In this document: piece after piece, positions 16,234 to 24,610 of the stretch
Layout: every line of letters starts with the position of its first letter
How positions within the stretch are numbered: the first letter of the stretch is position 1
Assembly: GCA_018713145.1 (NCBI GenBank)
Contig: DVFP01000019.1
Location: 62,001 to 126,000 of the forward strand
Length of the DNA: 64,000 bases
Source of the DNA: Candidatus Scybalocola faecavium
GTDB taxonomy: Bacteria; Bacillota; Clostridia; Lachnospirales; Lachnospiraceae
Direction: 5' to 3'
Translations under genes and position numbers: made by a program
The notes under the pieces: generated by a model
Databases searched by the model: none
Told to the model about the DNA's origin: nothing
What the model saw: the letters and a program-made list of their open reading frames with translations, nothing else

Positions 16234-17559
16234 CTATAATTCTTTTAGATTTTTCACCGGATCTTTATTATCCACCCCGGCCAGAGCCGCCCCGCAGCAC
16301 AGCAAGGCTGCCGCCAGGCAAAAGAGGATAACAAAAACAATATTCACCGGATAAAAATCCGCTGCGGATTCTACCGCGGACAGCCTTGGGGTGATCACCC
16401 CGGATAAGGCCAATCCTAAAATCCCCCCTGCTAAAAATACACTGGAAATTTCACCGTAAAGTTCCAGAAAACTTTTCCAGGGGGTGACGCCGCAGCAGTA
16501 GGCTACTGCCATGGACTTTTTTCTTTGATTTAGCAGTACAAGAAGGATACCTACCGTCCCAATCAGCACAACAGCCATGATTGCCAGAGAAACCGCCATA
16601 TATTGATAAATCGTTATACTCATATCTCTGGCCTGTTTTTCCAACTTTAATGCCCGGTCTGTAAGGGTAAATTGATAATTATCCACGCTGCGCTCACGGT
16701 TCAGCCAGTTTACTATGGTGGGGATGATACTGGGATCTTCCGCCTGGTCTAAATACTGAACTTGCAAAAGAGAATCATATGGCTTATAGTCCTCAGACAG
16801 TAATGGGAGCATATCCACCGTACCGATCACACAATCTTCAATATAAAGCCGCACTGCATCCTTCTCATTACCATAATACTCAAAGGAAAAACGGTCAATA
16901 TACGGCGTATTTTCTTCGTCTGGGATAGGCTCGCAGGATAACTCATGCCCCTGGGATAAAACAAACTTTCCATCCTTAATCCGGAAACTATCGCAAACCG
17001 CATTGGTCTTTTCCTGGCTGTATACGCTTGTATCATATTCTTCCATGTTACCCCAGCATACTAAATTGTACGCTTCCTGATCTGACACCTTTTCCATAAG
17101 ATCAAGAACATGGCTTCCTATATATAACTGATCCTTTTGGGGCTGAAAATCAAAGAGGCTTTCAAACATAGCATTATTTAAGAAAAGAAAATTTATTGCA
17201 TACATGTCATCACCGGCATTGTTTCCAAAAAAGAAATAGTTGCCGGAATAAATGGCTCCATAATATATTTTTACAGAATCCCCATATTTTTCTTCCATAT
17301 CCAGATAATGTTCGTACCGGACCGGCAGATCGTCCGGGAGTACCTCATTCCCTATCAGCCGCACATGATATATGGTCGTCTGGTCTTGCGCCATAGATTT
17401 CCTAAGATCGTCTAAAATATCTTTATTGGTAAGCATAAGGTTCAGGCATGAGACAAAAATCGTTATACCTATGGCAAGCTCCAGCATAATAATGCTGTAA
17501 GCCCCTTTGCTGCCCCATATCATCTTCCTTATGCGATATGTCATATATTTCATCCGCAT
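16234..17559 (-). CDS. FtsX/MacB-like permease, large type, set 1
   Basis: A 441-aa permease with an N-terminal membrane segment, an outer domain (45-310) and three C-terminal membrane segments with AYCCGVTPWKSFLELYGE. It is nearly identical to 13998-15323, and its last 130 residues also match 11534-12853. It sits between the small permease (9 bases upstream) and ATPase copy 2, so the cassette is complete. The link to the secreted cysteine-rich peptides is inferred from operon position. Confidence 0.86.
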   Translation of the reverse strand: MRMKYMTYRIRKMIWGSKGAYSIIMLELAIGITIFVSCLNLMLTNKDILDDLRKSMAQDQTTIYHVRLIGNEVLPDDLPVRYEHYLDMEEKYGDSVKIYYGAIYSGNYFFFGNNAGDDMYAINFLFLNNAMFESLFDFQPQKDQLYIGSHVLDLMEKVSDQEAYNLVCWGNMEEYDTSVYSQEKTNAVCDSFRIKDGKFVLSQGHELSCEPIPDEENTPYIDRFSFEYYGNEKDAVRLYIEDCVIGTVDMLPLLSEDYKPYDSLLQVQYLDQAEDPSIIPTIVNWLNRERSVDNYQFTLTDRALKLEKQARDMSITIYQYMAVSLAIMAVVLIGTVGILLVLLNQRKKSMAVAYCCGVTPWKSFLELYGEISSVFLAGGILGLALSGVITPRLSAVESAADFYPVNIVFVILFCLAAALLCCGAALAGVDNKDPVKNLKEL

Positions 17560-17568
17560 CCCCTCCCG

Positions 17569-18684
17569 CTACCGTCTCTGCCGATCAAGCATCTGACGCA
17601 CATTTTTTGCGGCCGTAACAACCGAGAAAATACTCATCATTAATGCTAAAACAAGACCTATACCTACAGCCTGCATCACACACATAAAGCTGTACTGAAC
17701 CTGGGTCACAAATATTTTTTCCAGTGGTAAGGATAGGAGTATACGATCAACGGCCAGGGCCGCCGCAACAATGACAAGATTTTGTATTAAGGCCTGAGCA
17801 AAAAGCATACTTCCTTTTGCCCCAACAGCTTTATGGATTCCTACGATCTTTTGTTCTTCAAGGCTCCTTCCTAATGTAATAGCAAAAAGGCTAAAAAATG
17901 CAAACAAACATACGCATCCCCCGGTTAAAAGCATTTTTACGTTTTGCTGGGCATAAATTTCCTCCGCGATACGGTCTTCCTCCGCCAAAGTCGTTACTGT
18001 AAAAATATGAATATCCGGGTTCGCTTTGGATTTTTCTACAAGGCCTTCCCCGTGCTCCAGCTCCTTAATAGGGATAATAAACCGATGCTGAACCGCTCTA
18101 ATTCCGGAAACATAGGCCATGGCCGGGTACGGCACCAGAACGCCGCCAAAAAGTTTTGACGCCCGGCCTTCAATAATTCCTACAACCTGATAGCTGTTCC
18201 CCATAAATTCTACGGTATCTCCAATCCGGGCGCCCTGAATATACATTTCACTGGTGGATTTTAAAATACATACAGGCATTGCGTCCTGCTCATAATCTTT
18301 TTGCTCAAAAAGGCGGCCTTCTTTTAAATAAACAGGGACTCTGTCTAATATTCCTAAACTTACGCCTCCAACAGAATCTACGCCGTCCCCATGTTCCCAG
18401 CCCATTGTTGTCTCATAAATACATTCATAGTCTTTTAAAGGGGTTCCTATAAAATCCTCCACATCATTATAGAAACTCCCTTCCATGACTTTAAGACTTC
18501 CATTAACCAGCCAGGACTCATCCGCAGATTCATACCGGTTCATTGCATCCATAGCCGCTGATGTATGGATGTATCCCAGGATGTAAAACGGGCAGATCAG
18601 CCCGGCGGCTATGGACAGAATGAATATGAGGCTTATCTTTTTGTTGTATAACAGCCGTTTTAAGGCACACTGAATCACAAACAT
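17569..18684 (-). CDS. FtsX-like permease, small type, set 1
   Basis: A 371-aa permease with an N-terminal membrane segment (about 15-37, IAAGLICPFYILGYIH), an outer domain (40-240) and three C-terminal FtsX membrane helices. AGGAGG lies before the ATG. It begins 30 bases after the stop of the second cysteine-rich peptide gene with no terminator between, so peptides and transporter are almost certainly cotranscribed. Its 3' end is the parent of the relic at 15333-15528. Confidence 0.86.
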   Translation of the reverse strand: MFVIQCALKRLLYNKKISLIFILSIAAGLICPFYILGYIHTSAAMDAMNRYESADESWLVNGSLKVMEGSFYNDVEDFIGTPLKDYECIYETTMGWEHGDGVDSVGGVSLGILDRVPVYLKEGRLFEQKDYEQDAMPVCILKSTSEMYIQGARIGDTVEFMGNSYQVVGIIEGRASKLFGGVLVPYPAMAYVSGIRAVQHRFIIPIKELEHGEGLVEKSKANPDIHIFTVTTLAEEDRIAEEIYAQQNVKMLLTGGCVCLFAFFSLFAITLGRSLEEQKIVGIHKAVGAKGSMLFAQALIQNLVIVAAALAVDRILLSLPLEKIFVTQVQYSFMCVMQAVGIGLVLALMMSIFSVVTAAKNVRQMLDRQRR

Positions 18685-18714
18685 AAGAGCCTCCTATTTA
18701 AATAATTTAAACCA

Positions 18715-18981
18715 TTAGGGACAGCAGCCGTCATTCTTGGTTTCCCACTTATACTCTTTGTACCGGCCACCTGTATCGTCTATACATTCTCTTACATATT
18801 GAACTTGTATATAACGCCATAAATCACGATCAGAATTGCATCCTGGCGTTGCACAGTAATAACCTGGATTTGTATATCCTGTAAGGCTCCAATTGCCACA
18901 AGCCGCCTGAACATTCATAGAACCTCCCAGCAGCATTAAACAGGCACAAACACCTATAATATATTTTCTAAGTCCTTTCAT
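18715..18981 (-). CDS. Secreted six-cysteine peptide B (unknown family)
   Basis: An 88-aa protein with a signal peptide (MKGLRKYIIGVCACLMLLGG, likely cleavage after NVQA) and a mature part of about 62 aa with six cysteines spaced C-x14-C-x4-C-x17-C-x19-CC. It shares with peptide A the motifs CGxW, YCATPGCN, DRxLWxY, VREC, YxEYKxET and GCC. The start at MKGL is chosen because GAGGAGG sits 5 bases upstream; a start seven codons earlier would overlap the stop of peptide A. No family is recognised. Six conserved Cys in a Sec-exported peptide beside a thioredoxin-like protein suggest three disulfides. A bacteriocin, toxin or pheromone role is inference. Confidence 0.82.
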   Translation of the reverse strand: MKGLRKYIIGVCACLMLLGGSMNVQAACGNWSLTGYTNPGYYCATPGCNSDRDLWRYIQVQYVRECIDDTGGRYKEYKWETKNDGCCP

Positions 18982-18992
18982 ATTTTCCTCCT

Positions 18993-19250
18993 CTAGCAAC
19001 ATCCCGGATTTATAGTTTCCGTTTTATACTCAGTATATTCAGTTCCATATTCAGACCGACATTCCCGCACATGCTCATATACAACATACATCCACAAAGC
19101 TCTGTCCTGATTACATCCGGGAGTGGCACAGTATTGATTCACCACTTTATTAACTGTCCAACCGCCACAGCCAGCATTCACTGTTAATACGCTGCCTGTC
19201 AGCATGATTGCCGCCATTAATCCAATAAACACTTTTTTGAATTTCTTCAT
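18993..19250 (-). CDS. Secreted six-cysteine peptide A (unknown family)
   Basis: An 85-aa protein with a signal peptide (MKKFKKVFIGLMAAIMLTG, probable cleavage after VNA) and a mature part of about 59 aa with six cysteines spaced C-x12-C-x4-C-x17-C-x19-CC. It is a tandem paralogue of peptide B: the first loop differs in length, while the x4, x17 and x19 loops and terminal CC are kept. The gene starts 5 bases after the lipoprotein stop and its stop is 11 bases before the peptide B start, so expression is coupled. Not recognised as a known bacteriocin family. Confidence 0.84.
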   Translation of the reverse strand: MKKFKKVFIGLMAAIMLTGSVLTVNAGCGGWTVNKVVNQYCATPGCNQDRALWMYVVYEHVRECRSEYGTEYTEYKTETINPGCC

Positions 19251-19255
19251 AACAG

Positions 19256-20068
19256 TCAGCCTCCTTTATAAATCCTATACAATTTTTCATTTTCTGTATC
19301 TGACAGCCAAAACATATTACTTTCTGAAATATATTCAAGATAGTGTCCAAATGAGCGATATTCAAGCATTATTACCGGCGTAATCTCACCAGTCTTTAAT
19401 GAAAGCCCCGATAACTGTCCCCATAATGCTGAAATTACATACAAATTGCCATTTTCAACGCAAAAATCATTTGGAGTAAACTTATTTGGCAGTTGATACA
19501 ATTCAACAAGTTTCTTGTTTTCAATGCGGTAAACTGAATTGCTCCCAGAAGCGCCTCCGTCCGTGTTTTTTTCTTTGTATAGTTCCATAGAGTTTACAGC
19601 ATACACATCCCCTTGCGCCTCCTCTAAATAACCAACAAACGGCGTTTCTATCTGACTAATTTTTTCATTCTCAATCACATAGATGTAGCAATCTGGTTCA
19701 CCTACACTATCCGTACTTACATATATGCATCCCTCCTTATCCATGGCCAGATCAATATAGTTCCTTCCTCCTTGGGCATGAGTCAAAGGTTCAAGAATAA
19801 TCTGATCCACATAATTAAATGACGAGTTCCAAATCTGTATCCGATGATTTCCTTTGTCACACACAATAATTAAATCGTCTAACTGACATATCCCGGCAGG
19901 AATTTTCATAGCCTCTCCTGGAGATACTTCTGCAATCTCATATTCAGACACAAAATCTGTAACAATTTCTTCTGGTTCTTCAAACCGGCCAGAAGATGAA
20001 TCTTGCCTGCATCCTCCCGCTAAAATGGCCCAAAGACAAATTCCTGTTATCCCCAATAATTTTTTCAT
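19256..20068 (-). CDS. Lipoprotein with beta-propeller-like repeats
   Basis: A 270-aa exported lipoprotein with signal peptide and lipobox LAGGC (Cys near residue 20). The remainder is made of repeated strand-rich segments typical of NHL or six-bladed propellers: LDDLIIVCDKGNHRIQIWN, IDLAMDKEGCIYVSTDS, DFCVENGNLYVISALWG, MFWLSDTENEKLYRI. It lies between the thioredoxin-like gene (11 bases upstream) and the cysteine-rich peptides (5 bases downstream). Possible roles are binding the peptides outside the membrane, as chaperone or immunity factor; this is inferred from context only. Confidence 0.72.
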   Translation of the reverse strand: MKKLLGITGICLWAILAGGCRQDSSSGRFEEPEEIVTDFVSEYEIAEVSPGEAMKIPAGICQLDDLIIVCDKGNHRIQIWNSSFNYVDQIILEPLTHAQGGRNYIDLAMDKEGCIYVSTDSVGEPDCYIYVIENEKISQIETPFVGYLEEAQGDVYAVNSMELYKEKNTDGGASGSNSVYRIENKKLVELYQLPNKFTPNDFCVENGNLYVISALWGQLSGLSLKTGEITPVIMLEYRSFGHYLEYISESNMFWLSDTENEKLYRIYKGG

Positions 20069-20079
20069 ATACTCTCCCT

Positions 20080-20958
20080 TTAATCATAATCCAACAAAGC
20101 TTCCTCAAGCTCATCTATGGATATTTCCCCAATAAATTCAAAATCTCCATTATGCAATACAAGAAAACTGGGATACCATGAAATCCCATATACTTCCTTG
20201 AAAATTCCGAAATTATCTTTCAAACGTCCTTCTTCAAGATCATCATATTTATAAATCTTCAAAACATCATATATTTTTGTTATTTCATCAGATTCAATGA
20301 AAGGATTTACCGCTTCACAATCTGGACAGCCTTCCATTGCAAAATAAACAAGATGATTAGAAACAGAATCATCCAATAAGTTCGCCAAAAAATAGCGATT
20401 TGCGTTATCCACTAATTCTTCCTTACTGAAAATAGCAAGCTTTACTAATTTCTCCACCAACAAAGACGCATCTACCGTTGTAAACTCTACATTCATATCC
20501 CCATCTACAATATAAAAAGTCGGTGTCGATGTGGCCAACCTTTCTGTCCCCATAGAGTAACAAAGCTGTTCATCAATACTGTATTCTTTAAGCATAGTAT
20601 CGGGAATCCCATCCGTCCACAAATAATAATAGCCTAGCTTTTCTTGTCCGAAAATGCTCTGAATACGATCAAAGTTTCCTAAAATATCTGTACAGCCGTG
20701 ACAGGTGGCAGATAAGTAAAATACAACGCTATAATCCTTTTTTGAATCAGGCAAGCTTGATAATGTTTCTCCTGCTGAATCAGATACTTGAAATTTCTGA
20801 ATAGAATCTCCGTATTCTAAAGGAATAGCATCATAATTGATATTTTCAGCCATACTCTGATTTTTCCAGGTATAAATGAATATACCCAGCCCTACGATTA
20901 CAAGGATTCCAACCACCGTTAAAATATATAATTTCAACGACACCTGTTTTTTCATCAT
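20080..20958 (-). CDS. Membrane-anchored protein with two thioredoxin-like domains (PDI-like)
   Basis: A 292-aa protein: an N-terminal membrane anchor (about residues 8-30), a first thioredoxin-like domain with active-site motif CHGC near residue 85 and cis-Pro region STPTFYIVDG near 148, and a second with CPDC near 216 and SWYPSFLVLHNG near 265. Two CxxC thioredoxin folds in tandem recall protein disulfide isomerase. Outside the membrane it could oxidise or isomerise disulfides in the two six-cysteine peptides encoded just downstream. The start is the ATGATG at 20953-20958 because GAGGTG lies a few bases upstream; an upstream in-frame ATG lacks a binding site. First gene of the operon. Confidence 0.78.
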   Translation of the reverse strand: MMKKQVSLKLYILTVVGILVIVGLGIFIYTWKNQSMAENINYDAIPLEYGDSIQKFQVSDSAGETLSSLPDSKKDYSVVFYLSATCHGCTDILGNFDRIQSIFGQEKLGYYYLWTDGIPDTMLKEYSIDEQLCYSMGTERLATSTPTFYIVDGDMNVEFTTVDASLLVEKLVKLAIFSKEELVDNANRYFLANLLDDSVSNHLVYFAMEGCPDCEAVNPFIESDEITKIYDVLKIYKYDDLEEGRLKDNFGIFKEVYGISWYPSFLVLHNGDFEFIGEISIDELEEALLDYD

Positions 20959-21004
20959 ATTCACCTCATTTTCTCTTTTTTTATTAAGTTTTTTATGCAC
21001 TTTT

Positions 21005-21063
21005 ATTATACTATATTTTAAAGACCATACCCGTCCTGTCCCTTAAATCGACTTTTGTGTACA
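21005..21063 (-). promoter_or_regulatory. Probable promoter of the six-cysteine peptide operon
   Basis: A perfect -10 TATAAT (complement of 21005-21010) lies about 45 bases before the first gene. No good -35 is seen at 16-18 bases, as expected for an activator-dependent promoter. The 10-mer TTTGTGTACA at 21054-21063 also occurs within the palindrome at the regulator promoter (3535-3544), hinting at common control. Confidence 0.45.
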
Positions 21064-21083
21064 TTTTCCGAAAAGGCCAGCTC

Positions 21084-21243
21084 CGCCCGGCGCCTATCGG
21101 CTTGGGCTCATTAAGTGGTCCTGACGGGTAACATCCCTCCACTAGGTTCGGTCCGCGCCTACGGCTTGACCTCTCCAAGGGTCGGGATGTGCGTTCCCAC
21201 TAAATTCGCCCGGCGCCTATCGGCTTGGGCTCATTAAGTGGTC
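21084..21243. repeat. 37-bp direct repeat pair in GC-rich intergenic repeat
   Basis: A 37-bp sequence beginning CGCCCGGCGCCTATCGG and ending TTAAGTGGTC occurs identically at 21084-21120 and 21207-21243. Between the copies is a related segment (CCACTAGGTTCGG ... AAGGGTCGG) that resembles the intergenic element at 37030-37200. Confidence 0.75.
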
Positions 21244-21247
21244 ACAG

Positions 21248-21296
21248 CAAAAAGGGCAGCCCCATGAGAAAGTTTAATTCTCATGGGGCTGCCTTT
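21248..21296 (-). terminator. Strong terminator of the ribosomal super-operon
   Basis: A 16-bp perfect stem, GGCAGCCCCATGAGAA / TTCTCATGGGGCTGCC (21255-21270 and 21278-21293), with a 7-base loop; CTTTTTG follows on the minus strand. It lies 55 bases after the rplQ stop. Confidence 0.9.
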
Positions 21297-21349
21297 ATCT
21301 TTCGTTCAGCCAAGCAAGCCTGCCTACAGGCCGTCTGGCGTTTTTCTTA

Positions 21350-21886
21350 TTAAACTAATTCAATAAGAACTTCCATAGCTGCATCGCCTTTACGCTGGCC
21401 GATCTTCACGATACGTGTGTAGCCACCGTTGCGGTCTGCATACTTAGGAGCGATCTCATCAAATAATTTCTTTGTCAGGTCAACAGACTTTGTGTTTGCT
21501 TTCTTCTTAGCGGCTTCCTTTGGAACTTCGGTTACCGGGTAAAGAACTTTAAGCATCTGTCTTCTGGCATGAAGTCTGGAAGCGTTGTCCTTCTGGATCT
21601 TCTTCTCTACAGTATCAAATACTGTAACTTTCTTACCGTCAACAACTTCTTTTACTCTCTTGCCGTCTTTATCTTTACGGGCAACTTTTGCCTGTACAGT
21701 TACTGTTTCAAAATTATCTTTTTCCTTCACTGCAAGGGCAATAAGGCCTTCTGTAATTCTTCTGATCTCTTTTGCTTTCGCTTCAGTTGTGCGAATCTTG
21801 CCATTATATAAAAGGCTTGTCACCTGACTTCTAAGCAAAGCTTTTCTCTGATTGGAAGTTCTTCCAAGTTTTCTATAGCCTGCCAT
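21350..21886 (-). CDS. rplQ: 50S ribosomal protein L17 (enlarged)
   Basis: L17 of 178 aa; most bacteria have 115-130 aa. The core is clear at both ends ([53 protein letters not shown]). A charged insertion of about 35-40 residues ([20 protein letters not shown] region) lies between the first and second halves, plus a Lys-rich segment [12 protein letters not shown]. Last gene of the operon, 24 bases after rpoA. The insertion seems typical of Lachnospiraceae L17. Confidence 0.96.
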   Translation of the reverse strand: MAGYRKLGRTSNQRKALLRSQVTSLLYNGKIRTTEAKAKEIRRITEGLIALAVKEKDNFETVTVQAKVARKDKDGKRVKEVVDGKKVTVFDTVEKKIQKDNASRLHARRQMLKVLYPVTEVPKEAAKKKANTKSVDLTKKLFDEIAPKYADRNGGYTRIVKIGQRKGDAAMEVLIELV

Positions 21887-21910
21887 GGTGTATCCTCCTT
21901 CTTACTTATA

Positions 21911-22867
21911 TCACTCGTCGCTTGGATGTAACTGAAGTCCCAGTTCTTTTAACTTCGCCAGGACTTCCTCTAAGGACTTACGTCCAAGGTTTCTGACTTT
22001 CATCATATCTTCAGCAGTTCTGTTGGTCAATTCTTCAACCGTATTGATACCTGCTCTCTTGAGACAGTTATAGGAACGAACGGATAATTCCAGTTCATCA
22101 ATGTTCATCTCAAGAACTTTTTCCTTTTCATTATCTTCCTTCTCTACCATAACTTCCGCAGTCTTGGCATTTTCGGAAAGATCAATGAACAAATTCAAAT
22201 GTTCGCTTAACACCTTTGCAGCCAGGCTGACGGCTTCATCCGGTGCCAATGTACCATTTGTGTAAACGTCTAATGTCAGCTTATCAAAATCAGTGATTTG
22301 ACCCACACGAGTATTTTGCACTGTAAGATTTACTCTTTCTACTGGAGTATAGATGGAATCTACCGGAATCACACCGATAGGCAAATCTTCTTTTTTATTC
22401 TTATCCGAGCTTACATAGCCCCGGCCCTTTGTGATGGTCAGTTCCATGTAAAGTCTGCTGTCCGTTCCGCTTAAGGTGGCAATCACTTGATCCGGATTGA
22501 GGATCTCAATATCCGGGTCTGTCTGAATGTCTGCCGCCGTTACAACACCTTCGCCTTCAAACTCGATATAAGCAACCTTAGGCTCTGATGTTTCGCTTGT
22601 ATTCTTAATTGCCAGGCTCTTAATGTTCATAATGATCTCAGTTACATCTTCCTTTACCCCGGGAATAGAACTGAACTCATGAACTACGCCGTCAATTTTT
22701 ACGTGGCTGACTGCCGCACCCGGTAAAGAAGAAAGCATGATCCTTCTTAAAGAATTACCAAGTGTTATTCCGTAGCCTCTTTCCAGAGGCTCTACAACAA
22801 AGCGTCCGTATCTATTATCATCTGAAAGCTGTGCAATCTCGATTTTCGGTTTTTCAAAGTCAAACAC
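21911..22867 (-). CDS. rpoA: RNA polymerase alpha subunit
   Basis: Alpha subunit of 318 aa: N-terminal dimerisation domain ([30 protein letters not shown] near residues 20-50) and C-terminal DNA/activator-binding domain ([36 protein letters not shown]). Length is normal for Firmicutes. It is separated from rpsD by 338 bases of tandem palindromic repeats rather than the usual short gap. Confidence 0.98.
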   Translation of the reverse strand: MFDFEKPKIEIAQLSDDNRYGRFVVEPLERGYGITLGNSLRRIMLSSLPGAAVSHVKIDGVVHEFSSIPGVKEDVTEIIMNIKSLAIKNTSETSEPKVAYIEFEGEGVVTAADIQTDPDIEILNPDQVIATLSGTDSRLYMELTITKGRGYVSSDKNKKEDLPIGVIPVDSIYTPVERVNLTVQNTRVGQITDFDKLTLDVYTNGTLAPDEAVSLAAKVLSEHLNLFIDLSENAKTAEVMVEKEDNEKEKVLEMNIDELELSVRSYNCLKRAGINTVEELTNRTAEDMMKVRNLGRKSLEEVLAKLKELGLQLHPSDE

Positions 22868-23205
22868 TCTAGGGCCCTCCTTCTTTGGGTTAATTGTTGA
22901 TTGAGGGTATTATATATAACTTCGGCTGTCGGCTTACAGTGCCCTGGTGTCAGGCTGGGGCCTGATGCCAGATGGGCTTCGCTTGTCCTACAGGACTGGC
23001 AAAGTGCCCAGCTGTAAGTCCTGGCGGACTTACGGCTCGCGGGCTTCGCTTGTCCTACGAAACCCCGCAGTGCCCAGCCATAAGTCCTGACGGACTTATG
23101 GCTCGCGGGCTTCGCCCTATGCATCTGTCCATAAGCTGCCTTATGGAAGCAAGCTTCCACGGCATCTTATGTCCATCTGCGCACTGCTCATGCCTTACGT
23201 GCACC
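22868..23205. other. Repeat-filled spacer between rpsD and rpoA
   Basis: No gene seen. The spacer is occupied by the tandem 66-67 bp repeat at 22974-23115 and further small inverted repeats (about 23120-23165). Confidence 0.6.
22974..23115. repeat. Tandem 66-67 bp palindromic repeat in rpsD-rpoA spacer
   Basis: Two full units start at 22974 and 23041 with GGGCTTCGCTTGTCCTAC, and a third begins at 23107. Each unit carries an internal inverted repeat of the form TAAGTCC-TGgC-GGACTTA and ends GGCTCGC. The second unit has compensating changes in its stem (TAAGTCC/GGACTTA kept, flanks cataa/ttatg versus gtaa/ttac), which supports an RNA hairpin. Confidence 0.8.
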
Positions 23206-23799
23206 TTATTTAGAATACAACTCAACGATAAGCATTTCGTTTACTGGAACATCAATCTGCTCTCTTGTGGGGAGTTCTTTTACTGTACCGGAGAGAGCTT
23301 CCTGGTTAGCTTCAAGCCATTCAGGAACGAGTCTTGCGCCTGCAACTTCCAGAATGTCTTTGTATCTCTGAGATGTTTTATATTTCTCACGGATTTCGAT
23401 CACGTCACCGGCTTTGATTAAGTAAGAAGGAATATTTACTGTCTTGCCGTTTACGCTTACATGTTTGTGGCCAACGATCTGTCTGGCCTCTTTACGTGTT
23501 CTTGCAAAGCCAAGTCTGAAGATCACGTTGTCCAGTCTTCTTTCAAGCATGATCATCAGGTTTTCACCGGACTGACCTTTCATACGGCTTGCTTTTTCAT
23601 AATAATTTCTAAATGGCTTCTCTAAAACGCCATAGATAAATTTTGCTTTCTGTTTTTCCTGAAGCTGCTGGCCATACTCGCTCTTTTTGCGTGTGCCGCG
23701 GATCAGCTGTCTATTGGATTTTTTATCAACACCCAGGTAGATCGGATCAAGTCCAAGACTTCTGCATCTTTTTAATACCGGGACCATATCTCTTGCCAT
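23206..23799 (-). CDS. rpsD: 30S ribosomal protein S4
   Basis: S4 of 197 aa with the S4 RNA-binding domain ([43 protein letters not shown]). The N terminus, [14 protein letters not shown], lacks the zinc cysteines found in some S4 paralogues, so this is the zinc-independent form. AGGAGGTT-type binding site upstream; 17 bases after rpsK. Confidence 0.97.
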   Translation of the reverse strand: MARDMVPVLKRCRSLGLDPIYLGVDKKSNRQLIRGTRKKSEYGQQLQEKQKAKFIYGVLEKPFRNYYEKASRMKGQSGENLMIMLERRLDNVIFRLGFARTRKEARQIVGHKHVSVNGKTVNIPSYLIKAGDVIEIREKYKTSQRYKDILEVAGARLVPEWLEANQEALSGTVKELPTREQIDVPVNEMLIVELYSK

Positions 23800-23816
23800 A
23801 TCTCACTAACCTCCTA

Positions 23817-24212
23817 TTAGACTCTTCTGCGTTTCGGTGGGCGGCATCCATTATGAGGAACCGGAGTCACGTCTCTGATACTTGTAACTTCAATACCGCA
23901 TGCCTGAAGAGCACGGATTGCGGCTTCACGTCCTGAACCAGGACCTTTAACCATAACCTCTACGGATTTTAAACCATGTGGTAAAGCTGCTTTTGCTGCT
24001 GTCTCTGCAGCCATCTGTGCAGCATAAGGAGTGGACTTTCTGGATCCACGGAAACCAAGTCCGCCGGCGCTTGCCCATGAAATAGCATTGCCTTCGGAAT
24101 CTGTAAGTGTAACTATTGTATTGTTAAAAGATGACTGAATATGTGCCTGGCCGCGTTCAATGTTTTTCTTAACACGTCTCTTAGTCACTTTTTTTGTCAC
24201 TTTCTTAGCCAT
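23817..24212 (-). CDS. rpsK: 30S ribosomal protein S11
   Basis: S11 of 131 aa; signatures [35 protein letters not shown], and the C-terminal [17 protein letters not shown] are all present. It lies between rpsM (29 bases upstream) and rpsD in the standard alpha-operon order. Confidence 0.98.
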   Translation of the reverse strand: MAKKVTKKVTKRRVKKNIERGQAHIQSSFNNTIVTLTDSEGNAISWASAGGLGFRGSRKSTPYAAQMAAETAAKAALPHGLKSVEVMVKGPGSGREAAIRALQACGIEVTSIRDVTPVPHNGCRPPKRRRV

Positions 24213-24241
24213 TGACGAAAACCTCCTGTCAGGATATTAAA

Positions 24242-24610
24242 TTACTTCTTCTTATTTGCAACTGTTCTCTTAGGACCTTTTCTTGTTCTGGCATTTGTCT
24301 TTGTTTTCTGACCACGAACAGGAAGACCTTTTCTGTGTCTGATACCTCTGTAACAGCCGATTTCCTGCAGTCTCTTAATATTCATTGCGATTTCACGACG
24401 TAAATCACCTTCAACTACCTGAGACGCATCAATAATATCACGGATTCTGGCCACTTCTTCGTCAGTTAAATCTCTGACACGTGTATCCGGGTTAACATTC
24501 GCTTCCTTAAGGATACGATTTGAGCTTACTCTACCGATACCATAAATGTAAGTAAGTCCGATTTCAACACGCTTTTCTCTTGGTAAATCTACACCACTGA
24601 TACGAGCCAT
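24242..24610 (-). CDS. rpsM: 30S ribosomal protein S13
   Basis: S13 of 122 aa beginning [21 protein letters not shown] and ending in the Lys/Arg-rich tail that contacts tRNA and 23S rRNA ([19 protein letters not shown]). First gene of the alpha segment. A 394-base gap with its own promoter signal separates it from rpmJ. Confidence 0.98.
   Translation of the reverse strand: MARISGVDLPREKRVEIGLTYIYGIGRVSSNRILKEANVNPDTRVRDLTDEEVARIRDIIDASQVVEGDLRREIAMNIKRLQEIGCYRGIRHRKGLPVRGQKTKTNARTRKGPKRTVANKKK

Larger units (their letters stand above)
20959..21349. other. Intergenic region between peptide operon and ribosomal operon end
   Basis: Contains the peptide operon promoter, two copies of a 37-bp repeat, a GC-rich palindromic stretch (21085-21243) and the ribosomal operon terminator. 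No gene is seen. Confidence 0.6.

Noticed and set aside
21084..21243. 37-bp direct repeats of CRISPR-like length
   Set aside because: Only two copies exist, 123 bases apart, with repeat-rich sequence between them and no cas genes nearby.
22974..23115. Tandem repeat considered as a CRISPR array
   Set aside because: Units are contiguous 66-67 bp palindromic elements without unique spacers.
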